In this document: positions 13,201-24,220 of the stretch, one piece after another
Layout: every line of letters begins with the position of its first letter
How positions within the stretch are numbered: position 1 is the first letter of the stretch
Origin: Antennarius striatus
Taxonomy: Eukaryota > Chordata > Actinopteri > Lophiiformes > Antennariidae
DNA: 64,000 nt
Assembly: GCF_040054535.1 (NCBI RefSeq)
Contig: NC_090779.1
Span: forward strand, 24,172,501-24,236,500
Reading direction: 5' to 3'
The notes under the pieces: generated by a model
Databases searched by the model: none
What the model saw: the letters and a program-made list of their open reading frames with translations, nothing else
Told to the model about the DNA's origin: nothing
Translations under genes and position numbers: made by a program

Positions 13201-15631
13201 ATGGATGACCTCACCAGAGCCCTCTCGGCCAGTTTCACTGTGTCCAAGGAGCCTAACAGTACGGCCGCCCCCCACCCTCGGTTGTCCCAATACAAGACCA
13301 AGTACAGCGTGCTTGAGCAGAGCGAGCGACGCCGCCGTTTCCTTGACCTGCAGAAAAAGTAAGTATCTTTTGTGGATGCTTGGGAGGGAGGAATGGAATA
13401 ACTTTCTTCAAATATGGTTTTACTGACAAACTGTTGATCTTTTGTATTTTTTATTAAAGAAACACCACTTTTCAGATATTCAAATATGTCTCTTTTTTTC
13501 CCATCGCTCAGCAAAAGGTTAAACTACGTCAACCATGCGCGCCGTCTGGCCGACGGTGACTGGACGGGGGCGGACAGCGATGGAGAGGAGGACATGGAGA
13601 AACGAGACGAGGAACAGGGGGAGGATGGCAGCGTAGAAGAAGAGGGGATGGAGATTGAGAGGAGGAAGCTGCCAAAGCATTATGCCAACCAGGTCAGCAC
13701 TTGATGTGTTGCAAGAGCTCTAATGGTAGATGTTTTTGCAATGAATTCCTAGAGCATGTTAGCCAGCAGGGGGCGCAACAGTTTCTAAGATGACAGCTTC
13801 TCTAAAGTCAAAAGATTTGACATTGTGGTTTTAGTGAAGGGTGATTTCGCTTTTTACTGCTGACAATGTTTATTTCCCTCCTTAGCTCATGCTGTCAGAG
13901 TGGCTGGTGGACGTACCATCAGAACTGGACACTGATTGGCTGATGGTGGTCTGTCCCATTGGGAAAAGATCTCTCATTGTTGCCTCAAAGGTAAGAACCA
14001 GACGATACATGGACTGTGCCCAGTTTTTCCTGGTGGTGCTGCTCCGGTCCTTCCGTATCTGAAAGCTTTCAGAACACGTTCACAAATACGATTGAAGTGG
14101 CTGCAGATCCTGATCGGATCACTTCGTGTCTGAATCTGTTTGTCAATGTGATTCCAGATTCTAGGGGTGGGTTTGGGGTTCAGGCTCTCACTGTTGCTTC
14201 TCGGTGCACCAACTTAATGGAGGGACTGCAGTGGTGCCTCAGTTCTCACTCGCTGTTCGGTCTGACTTCTAAATAACCAGGGAAAATGTCAGACAGTGCC
14301 CAATCTCACAATGTGAGGAAAGTTATTAAAAAATTCCTGGATCTGCTTCCCTGTCCGGGTCTGCACTAAGATTTAATGTGTTCTTGTCTGGCTGTGACTC
14401 ACCCCACCGAAAAAAATTGCTGGGAAATCATTTCATTCGCTTTGGTGTAATCCTGCTAACTGACAGACGAGCTAACCAACAAGCAGACACAGGTGAGGAC
14501 ATAATCTCCTCAGTGGAGGTAATAACGTCGACGAACGATTGGGAAGAACTTTCCTGAAGCTGGAAGGAAGAAAACAGCCTGAAGTGATTTCGTTCTCAAA
14601 CTGTAAAGCGGTGGATTTGTGTGTGGAAGGCAAAAAAATGAATCCCAGGAAAATCGTAAAATTACCACGACTTAAGACCCGAGTTTTTCTCGATATAATA
14701 CTAGAGCTGCTGGTGTATAATTATTTAAATGCTAAAGAACAGAACTATGCTTATGTTTGGCCTGAACTCCCAAGAAATTTAATTAACGTCAAGTGTTCCC
14801 AGACACACAGGCGACACAGACTGTGTCACGACTGTGTTGTATGGAGCCACACGTTCATTTATGTAAGTTATTATCCTGCTGACGTAAATGTTCATTATTT
14901 TATTAGACGTTAATGCAGGAAGAAAAGGGAAAATCATCACATTACAGAAAAATAAATGCATGACGGACGTAATTACTTGGAATATTTCTACAACAAGAGA
15001 ACAGAATTGTATTAATAAATGATTGATTTCTCAATTCTTTATTCCAAGAAATGTTTAAAAACTATGTGTTAAGTCAGAAAATCTTGTGTCCAGTATTAAT
15101 TTCTGTGAAATAGCATGTCATCTTCTAAAACCTAAATACATAACGGCATTAACAGATGAATTTATCTGTTTCAGAGTTACGTCGACCCGTCTGTCGAATC
15201 AAACGACCCCTGAAACGATCCCTTCTTTTAATCTCAATATTCTCTAAATATTAGGTGAAATAAAGTTAGTTAACGGTGAGTTACGTCACATCTTTGAGGG
15301 TTTTCCAGGTTTTTACAACATCACTTGTTGCAGCTTTGAGCTCATGTTGTGTTTTGAACATGTCTGTCATTCTGACCCCAAACTTGAATAAGTAGGACGA
15401 TGCAAACAAATCGAAAAAGACAAATCTAATGGCGATTTTTCTGATCTTATCTCTTCTTTGTGTTGAATTTATTTCCGACTACACTCCGTTCCACAAACAC
15501 ATTTGTCTCCTTTCATTTTATTCTGAAGGGTTCCACGGCGGCCTACACTAAAAGTGGCTACTGTGTGAACCGTTTCCCCTCCCGGCTGCCCGGTGGGAAC
15601 CGACACAATTCAGCCATGGGAAAAGGTAAGT

Positions 15632-15670
<39 letters not shown>

Positions 15671-17240
15671 CACGGCGGTCTGTTATAGCTGACCGAACGG
15701 AACCGACAGCGGGTTCTTTCATCAGCCCCCATCCAGTTGGGGGGGTTGTTGATTTTCAGTGATGTCACATCAAAAGAACGCCTGACTCATGTTTTAAATA
15801 GTTCTAACAATAATCGGGGACAACCTGGCCTCCCGTCTACCTGCTGGGGGGCTTTCAGTACAACAGATTGTTTCCTGTGAATTGGGGAGGATCATGATTG
15901 TATATATTTAAATGTCTCTGTCTGTGTTCCCATCAGACTACACCATCCTGGACTGCATCTACAGCGAAGTGGACAGAACCTACTACATCCTGGACGTCAT
16001 GTGCTGGAGGGGCCACCCGGTGTACGACTGCCCCGTAAGTAAGACCCACCTCTGATGCCCCAGCGATCCAGGAATGCTCGTCTAATTGCTGAAGTAGTGG
16101 AGTCTGGACCGCAGATGTGCCTGTTTTTTTTATTTTTTTGGGGGGGGGGGTTGCATCTTTGCCCATCTCGTTGGCTCGGGGTTTGGGGAAGGACTTTTCG
16201 TGTTTACAGCGCTTGTTCTCTCATCAACAGACCGAGTTCCGATTCTACTGGCTCCAGTCCAAAGTCCTGGAGGCGGACGGCCTGTCGGACATCGCCAAAC
16301 GCAACCCTGTGAGTAAAACGACTCGGGAAAGACGTCTCGCTTCGCGTCCCATTTTCCTTCCTAGCTTGAGACGCTTTTATTAAATTTAGTGCTTGTAGAG
16401 TTTTATGCTTTGCTGCACTTCAGTTCCACATGTGGGATAAATAAGTGTAAACTTCCTCTGAAGGAAATCTGACAGAGGAAAATGAATTGTCTTCTGTCCT
16501 CATTGTGCTAAAGTGATTGTTACACACATCTTGAAGATTACGGAGTTTTCCTGAAGCCAAGTCCCATTTAATCTCTGGTGTTTGTGTGGTGCACCCCAGG
16601 CTTAGTACTTGTAGAGTAAACGCGCCATTGGAAAGCCATTTCTCACTCTGACAGGAGGACAAATTTGTGCTCTGGTTTTGTTTGGTCCAACAGTTCCGGT
16701 TCGTGAGCCTCCAAAGCACCGCCTGCACAGCGGAGGCCATCCGGAAAGCCCTGGCCGCCGAGTACAGCTTCAGCGTAAGACGAGTCCTTTACCTGTTTTC
16801 TGCACCACACGTGTAGCTGTAGCTGGATGCTACGGCAGCTAGCGTGTTCAGTCCAGGATCATCATTTATGCTTCCTCAGGCTATGACTAGTTTTTAGCTT
16901 TCTGATCTTCTGGTTGCAGGTGGACGGGCTCCTCTTCTACCACCGGCAGACCCACTACACCCCCGGCAGCACCCCTCTGGTGGGCTGGCTCCGCCCCTAC
17001 ATGGTCACCGACATTCTGGGCGTGGACGTTCCCGCGGGCCCCCTGACGACCAAGCCTCAGTACGCCGGCCACCAGCTGCAGCAGATCCGGGAACACAAGA
17101 AAACATCCAGCGAAGTCCGGCCGGCCAACAAAAGCGGCGGCTACGAGTTGGAGTACCTGTCCACGCCGTACCAGGAAGGAGGAGACGCGCAGAGTTTTTT
17201 AAATCAAAAGCCGATCAGTGAAGCAAACATGGAGCTCTGA
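13201..17240 (+). CDS. SNUPN: Snurportin-1, 7 coding exons, 372 aa
   Basis: Import adaptor that binds the trimethylguanosine cap of spliceosomal U snRNPs and importin-beta to bring snRNPs into the nucleus. Coding exons: 13201-13358, 13512-13692, 13886-13990, 15529-15625, 15937-16034, 16231-16308, 16694-16774 and 16920-17240 (8 segments; the first lies in an exon starting at 13194). All have GT-AG borders and phases that close. The N-terminus has the importin-beta-binding helix ([18 protein letters not shown], then [13 protein letters not shown]). The cap-binding domain follows, with CWRGHP and the near-invariant VGWLRPYM block; its Trp289 appears to align with the cap-stacking Trp276 of human snurportin. 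Length is close to human (360). The acidic segment after the IBB helix ([14 protein letters not shown]) is longer than in human. An intact, ordinary gene. (Read the call as eight coding segments.). Confidence 0.96.
13761..13779 (+). promoter_or_regulatory. CTCF-like motif in SNUPN intron
   Basis: AGCCAGCAGGGGGCGCAAC closely matches the remembered CTCF core consensus (CCAGCAGGGGGCGC), in forward orientation. Occupancy cannot be judged from sequence. Confidence 0.5.
15633..15668 (+). repeat. (GT)n microsatellite next to a SNUPN splice donor
   Basis: About 18 GT units that begin 7 nt after the last base of the exon ending at 15625, just beyond the GTAAGTG donor. Confidence 0.95.
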
Positions 17241-17825
17241 GTGGCTCTGGCGGTGCAGACGGCCAGCCCGGTGTTCCTGAAAGGTGGCGCCCACGTGTGG
17301 CTCGGTAAAGCACAGCTAATGCTAATCTGGCGCTACTCAGGACGCCCTCAGAGTGAAGATTCGTAGAGCTGCTCTATACAGAAGTTTTATGTGACTGAAA
17401 ACTGAAATCAGCCTTTAACATCTGCTTTTACCTGCTGCAGAACCTAGTGAACAGGATTAGTCTCCTTGAGGATGAATGCACAGTATTTAAGCACCATAAT
17501 GACTTAGTCGAGGTTTGTGTGATCGCATCCAATCAGAAGAGGACGTGAGGTTTCTAATGGGAGAAATGAAACAGTGGAAGTCACGCAGTCGGGTCTTTTG
17601 TTTCTCACATAAGAGCTTCACTCTTGAGTTTGTATGTTTTCTACAGCAGTCACTGACGCTGACTGAAAGATACTGACCTGGGAGCAGCTGGCTGGGCAGG
17701 AACGGCGTCTGCTGGAGCCCCCCCAGCGGGGCCACGTGGACTTTTAAACTTCAGTGTTAAGATGATAACTGCTTATGGGTTTTAAAGTGTGTGTCTCTAA
17801 ATAAATGTTTTTTATTGGCCTCTGA
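17241..17825 (+). promoter_or_regulatory. SNUPN: SNUPN 3' UTR and poly(A) signal
   Basis: Non-coding sequence after the SNUPN stop. A canonical AATAAA lies at 17800-17805, followed by a T-rich and then TGTGTGT-containing stretch typical of a cleavage region. The 3' UTR would be about 580 nt. Confidence 0.75.
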
Positions 17826-20800
17826 TCTGTGTGTCCAAAGGTTGTTGGGAATACTCTGACATTTAACGGAATAGAAGGACAAGCCACACACTTAGTGATG
17901 CTGGATGTGGAAAGAACGGTCCAGTGAGTGTGACCACAGAGTCAGAAGGAACACTCATTCATTGTTCATACATTGTTCATGCAGTCATTGGTCGCTGCTT
18001 CTACCAATGGCTTTAGTTTGTTCTACCTCACATCTGTGCCAATAGGTCTGAGAAAGCATCTGTCTGGTCTAGTCCAGTACATATACTGTCCATGTCAGTG
18101 GAAGCTTGGCTCCACACAGTGTTGATCCTACTGAAGGGCATGAACATCAGTTCACCAGCGTCTCTCTGAGATGACGCGGCTTTTTGAAGAGCTGGGCGGA
18201 AATCATCCACAGGGAAAAAAACGGAAAATGTCCCGCAGGGCGGTGACCTCATCGACCTGTGCCGAGTCATCGTCTGAGAAAGCACCTAAGATCATTCCCT
18301 TATTCCAACTAGGCTGTTTTAATCTGGTACCATGATCAAACTGTTATTCATCCTGGTTTGATTCATGTCCAGTTAAAATGAAATTCCCTTCTAGATGAGC
18401 TTGAACTTTTATCCCATAATTAGAAAATGATTGCAAGCTGAAATGAGATGGTGAACATGGTGCATTTTAATAATGTTAATGTGAGCAGGTTGGCATGCTA
18501 ACCTTAGCATGTAGCTGCCCTATGTGCAGGTTTTGAGCTTTAATTTGGTATTAACGTCCAAACAATGTAGGAATTACAAGTCACTGTGTATGAAGTACCA
18601 GAGCCTAAATTAGTCTTCCACATTATTATACTCATGCATACATAGCATGTGGTTTAATCCAGGTTTAACACTATAAACTAGATTCAGGAACCTCACTGGA
18701 CCAGCATGCATTGCAGTACAGAGAAGCATGTTGTATCTTGCATTTGTGCCATTTCTCATTTCTCCTTCCGCTGGAAACATGTTGTTTTCTCTTCTTGCGG
18801 TGGAGATGGTATCACTACGCTCTCACCACCTACACGGAACATAGACAGGTGAAACAACACGTTCTCAAGTCTTCTGTGGGGATCGCTAGAAGTCATTCTG
18901 GGAATTGTGAGATCACTGGCCGGCATAGAGGATACACACTGTAACTGAAGACAACTACACCACGGTCATAAAACATTCCTGGAAAGCATCACACATCAGA
19001 TTGATGGTTTCTGAGAAAGTAAGTAGAAAGCTGTTTGGCACTAGCTTCTACCTAAAACTACACGAGGAATAAAAAATGTTTGTGCCTGAGATAAATAACA
19101 TATAAATATGATGATGTTCCACAAGTGTGAGCAATGTTTCCCTTGTGGTTTTAGCTTGTGTCTCCTGTTGTTTCATTGCATTACCACAAAAGCCTGTCAG
19201 ATGCCAAAATTCCCGAAAAAGGCCTTAAAACTCAACTCCTCCAGATTCGCAGCCTTTCAGAATAAGATCTTTGTACGTTGGGCGCAATAGGATGTTTTTA
19301 CTTACACACAGCGACTGCAGAACAGAGACCGCAGTCAGAGAAGGCAAAGTCAGGCACTTTGTTACTGCAAGAATTCAGCTATTAGTCAGCAGCACAATCA
19401 CTTTCCAGGAACTGAGCAGCTATTAGTCAAGTCGCATTTCTCAGACTCCCACACACGTACAAGGTGGTTACTGATCTCTATGAAAACCCTTTCGCTCGAC
19501 ATGTGAGGAGGTAAACATCTTTTTCTATGGTTCCTGTCAAAACTGTGCAGCACCTGCAGATATATGACACCATCCCACTTTTGTTTTTTATAAATACCAG
19601 AAATGCTTTGCAACTGTCTGCAAATTCTAAAACATGGCAAAAAATGCATATTATAATGAATTCATCTAATGAATTTTAATTTTTGTCACTCTAAAACAGA
19701 GCCAGCTATTCCCACTGTTCCTGCATTTTGTACAAAAGCAAGATAATCGGCTACAGATGGTTGCAGAGGTGGGTAGTGGGTAAACGCTGGCCTTTTATGA
19801 CACAGATGCAACCTTTTTACAGCCCTTCTTACGCCGACTTGTTTCTATTTAGAGCTCTCAATTGTGAGACTCATGACTCAAAATGGACTCATGGGTACCT
19901 TTTCTCCCTCTCCAGCCTATGTAAACTGTTGTAATGCTTCAGACCTGCCTCTTAATGTCGATGCACTCGAAGCCTTTGCCAGACTTGACATCACATAGGC
20001 AGGGCCAATCACATTTTCCCAAATGACATGATGCCTGCTGGCTTGACAGGAAGTCTATTGTTGTCCACTCCCTTTTCCCTTTTGTTTTCAAGTCAGACTT
20101 TCTCACGCCTTGTTATTTACAGTTTCCCTATTGTGGGGGCTCGAGTTCTGTAGAAAAAAAAATAAAATAAACACAGCATGTGAACGTACATATAATTTCC
20201 TGCCTTTTCTTGCAGAAAGGCTGAACGACAGAGAACCGCTTTTCTCTCTCAAAATCTTTATTTACTGATGCATCAAGAAATATAGGATGAGAGTTAACAC
20301 ACAACAAAGAAATCTTAGCAACCCCTCAAACTCACTGCCTCTGCTTTACATCAGATTACTTTTTATAGCTTCATCAAGGTATGGGCTATACAGGCCATTG
20401 ATAATCTTGTGGGTAATGTAATCTCCTGACTGCACTTGAACTAGCCTCCCTGCTGAAATATGTCTGCATTATATTCCTGTGAGGATCTGCAGTGTGTTTG
20501 TGGCTCATATTACAGTGACTTTTTCATGCTTTTGGGTAATTTCTTGTTTCCTATGATATCATGTAATTCCTGTAATTTTACTAAAGCAGTATGCAGCCTG
20601 GGGTTGCATGAGTGTAGTTTCACTAATTAAATTGCAGGGAAGCTCATGCTCTTATTATTAGTGATTTCCTCTTGCCTGATTTTATGCATTAGTAATGTGC
20701 AGTGATAGTTTGCAGAGTGCTGTTGTGATATATACCTAGAACTACTATGAAGACACGAGATTTTCAAGGTCGTATTTAGTCTCATTAAAATTTTATAAAA

Positions 20801-21229
20801 CAACTTGTTAAATAATTTTCTATAAAGTATCTATATATAAAACTATTCTATTTCCAGATGTCTAACTGCTGTTTTCTAGACACGTATGGTCTCAGGTGTG
20901 CTGCAGGTGTCAACTTTCTACATCTTTACTTTGTCATTTACATAATTCACAAATATTAGCTTCCAAACAAGCTTTGACGTCACAATGTTTACATTTATTT
21001 AGTCGATTTAACGAACTTTATATTAGCTAATTTCATATTATCAAAATCCTTATAACTATATGAGCATAACTCTAAAAATGTATATTAGCAACTTATATTA
21101 ACTACAGTATGTCCATATTAACAACTCCTACGTTCACCAGCTTTGTATCCGCTAACCGATACTAGAAAACGTTATATTAGCAACATTTATATTAAATAAC
21201 TATCACCAACTTCTATTGAAGTTAACTAA
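17826..21229. other. Intergenic DNA between SNUPN and PTPN9
   Basis: About 3.4 kb with no recognisable gene. Open frames are short (under 90 codons), without splice context or known motifs. The part from about 20.3 to 21.2 kb is AT-rich. I see no complete transposon. Confidence 0.5.
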
Positions 21230-21775
21230 CTCGATATTGGCCAACTGTTAGTCGGCTAACTCTGCTTCAGCTAACTTTATCTGCTAGATCTGTTTCAGGT
21301 ACAGTATTAGCTCTGTTTAAGCTAACTATTAGATAGCTAGCTTTTGTTTTGTTTTTTCAGCTAACTCATGGGCTAACTCTTTACCAGCTAACTCTTTATG
21401 AGCTAGTTCTGTTTCAGCTAGCTCTTTATCAGTTGGCTCTGTGTCATCTGACTGTCAGCTAACTCCTTATCGGCTAACTCTTGAGCTAGCTCTGTATCAG
21501 CTAACTCTTTATCAGCTAACTCTTTATCAGCTAACTCTATCATCAAACTATTTATCTGCTAACTCCATCAGCTAACTCTTACCTTCTAACTATCAGCTAA
21601 CTCTTTCTCAGCTAACTCTTGAGCTAGCTCTGTATCAGCTAACTCTCTATCCTCTAACTCTTAGCTTCTATCAACTAACTCTTTATCAGCTAACTCTCAT
21701 CAAACTATTTATCTGCTAACTCCATCTGCTAACTCTTTATCTGCTAACTCTTTATCTGCTAACTCTGATAATCTG
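21230..21775 (+). repeat. CTAACTCT-based degenerate tandem repeat with higher-order structure
   Basis: The word GCTAACTC recurs dozens of times, usually inside a unit of about 15 nt such as TATCAGCTAACTCTT. Longer blocks also recur: one containing TTGAGCTAGCTCTGTATCAG appears near 21480 and again near 21618, and one containing CATCAAACTATTTATCTGC appears near 21540 and again near 21698. This indicates later duplication of multi-unit blocks. Confidence 0.85.
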
Positions 21776-22037
21776 CTTGTAGATTAGCAAACTCTCTTGG
21801 TTTATTTCCAAAAAATCTCTAATCAAATCTCAAATTTTTCCTTGGAATCAGAACAGATTAACTTTTCCCCGGCAGATTAATTTATAATTTACGTCCTGTT
21901 ATCAATTTGTGGACATAAATCAAATTATGGTCAAATCTCAGTGAACTAGTTGACAAAACAACACATTTTGAGTAGAGGGGAATCTTATTTAAATGTTTGA
22001 AAACTTATTTTTGTCTTCTACTCCCTTCATGTGTCCG

Positions 22038-22107
22038 GATGCAAACTGACACTCAGCATGGGGGGGTTCTTATGATGCAAACTGACACCCAGAATGGGGG
22101 GGTTCTT
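22038..22107 (+). repeat. Two-copy 36-bp tandem duplication
   Basis: Copies at about 22038-22071 and 22074-22107 share GATGCAAACTGACAC and a G7 run followed by TTCTT, with only a few differences. It lies just upstream of the PTPN9 CpG-rich promoter. Confidence 0.85.
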
Positions 22108-22109
22108 CC

Positions 22110-22664
22110 CTCCCTTGTTGTCCTGTTTTTATGAATGGAGGCGGTCGTGAGCTGCGCTGCGTTCTGCCGCTGACCACCAGGGGGCGGAGCGACCCGCAGA
22201 AACAGCCGTCTGTCCCCGCTCAGGGCCGTTCTTCCTCTCTGCATAAAGGCGACGTTAGGGGCGAAAAACTCGCTATTCATGGCGTGGGCTTGTCAGCGGG
22301 CGGCTCTCCCGTGTGCGTGAGGTGCGGTGGATGCGGAGCGGGACGCTGTCTGAACACTCTTCCCATCGACCGACGCTGAACCCGCGTCTAGGTGCTGGTT
22401 TTGTGTTCCTCTTGTGACACAACACCCGCTGGTTTTCTGTCCGGACTGGATGGAAGACTGTTATCCAGTTTGTTCCGCAAGACAAACGCAACATTCGGGC
22501 TCGTTCTGCGGCGTTTCGATGCCTTCCAGTGGGATCCGGAGGGACAACCCCTAACCCCCGTTTTTCCACGAGGGACAGACGCGCACACACACACACACAC
22601 ACACCGCCATCTCCCACTTCATGAGAACGACTCGTCTCGCTAAAAAGGTGAACTGGCGGGGATC
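22110..22664 (+). promoter_or_regulatory. PTPN9: Predicted PTPN9 CpG-rich promoter and 5' UTR
   Basis: GC- and CpG-rich sequence immediately before the PTPN9 start codon, with no evident TATA box. It contains a strong CTCF-like motif at 22171-22190 (TGACCACCAGGGGGCGGAGC) and a (CA)n run at 22583-22604. The transcription start cannot be fixed. An in-frame TAA 24 nt upstream of the ATG closes the upstream frame. Confidence 0.6.
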
Positions 22665-24184
22665 ATGGCAGCTACTCTGTCGCTGGAGGAAGAACAGGTA
22701 GGCCTCGGCAGCCTTTCACCTCTCTCTTTTTTTTTTTTTTAACTGTTTTACATCGCCCTAAACGCTCCAGTCCGCCCTACCTGGAGGTATTTTTGCCTCT
22801 GCGCATTACCGTGTGCGCACTGGGGCGAGTGGCAGCGCGCAATGGATCCGTTGCGAAATAGTCCTGAAAGAGGAGCGGAAATGCTGGATCGATTTCTGGC
22901 GCTTCGGGCTATCAGTGTCGTTCCATCAGTTCAGATCCTCTCCAGGCTGGATTCACCCCCCCCCCCCATCAGCCTCCAAAAGATGTGAAACAGTCATGTT
23001 GGGTGGTAAAAGTTGCTGGTGGGGAGGTTGCAGACCGAGTCCGGCTCCAGATTTGGCCCAAACTTGATCTGTCTCTGCGTCACGTTCTCACTGAAACTAG
23101 TTTCATTGATGAACTCAAACGAGTTCCACCTTGCTTCCTGGAATGTTGTGCTAAAAAGTCCTGGAGTGGTTTATTCCCTTTTGTTGCATTCAAGAATATT
23201 TATCTTTTTGGTTATAAAAGCTCCAACTTGGTAGTTTAAAAATGGCCCTTAGGTCTGGGGGGGTTCTTTTGGTGATGGAGACAGGACTGGTCAAATAACA
23301 GATCTGGATCATCTGCTGGATTCCTGCTGTGGGCAAAAATGTTCACCCCCATTAAATAACTTGGCAAGCAGGATCTGGACCCAAACCGCCTTCTAGATCT
23401 TGTGATCCAGAATAATTGAATTGGTCAAATGTTGTTTTTGTTCACTAATGTCTAGACTAATAATAATAATACAAGTGTTTTCTGAACTCTGGGGGCAAGT
23501 AATTATGAGACTGTTTGGTGGGGGCAAATAATGTGGAAACAAGGCTGCCGATTGTTGGAGGCTTGTTAATCGGTCACTGGACTGATGAAATATTTGCAAA
23601 TCAACTGATTTCTGCTTCAGTTGTTGTAATTTTTGCTCAATTCCTGCAGATTTAACTTAGTTTTTGGAGTAAAAGTCCCAGTTGGTTCATTAGGATTACC
23701 AAATTTAACATAGACCAAAAAAAGTGAGTTAGGTGCACCGTCCTAAAGGTAATGTTTATAGTCTGCAACGTTCATGAAGCCAAAGGGAGGATTTAGTCCA
23801 GGTCTGCTGTGTGAGATGTTACTTTTAGCTCGGTGCACCCAACAAGATGGCGTTTCAGCCTTAATTATAGCGTTTATGCTGTAGTTTAAACGTTCCCAGT
23901 TGGCTTTATAGTAGTTTAAACCAAACCATATGAAATCTCCATGTGCTCCTCACACAGGTCTGGTCCGGTGTGGGGATAGCGCCCGTTATACCGGCTGGGT
24001 TTAGAATCTGTGTGCGTTGCTTCTTCTTTGGTGCTGCTCGAGCTCTCTCCTTCTCTTCTGGCTGATTCCTCATCATCTGGACAGCAGAAAGCCTTATCTT
24101 TATCTGGCTACTCCATTTCCTGTGTGAGCCAGGGCCCCCGCTAGGGTACCGGACGCCTTCATTACATCCGCCGCCTTATGGGGG

Positions 24185-24220
<36 letters not shown>

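Noticed and set aside
21230-21775. CRISPR-like regular repeats
   Set aside because: Units are about 15 nt, degenerate and without unique spacers, in a vertebrate genome; it is a minisatellite.
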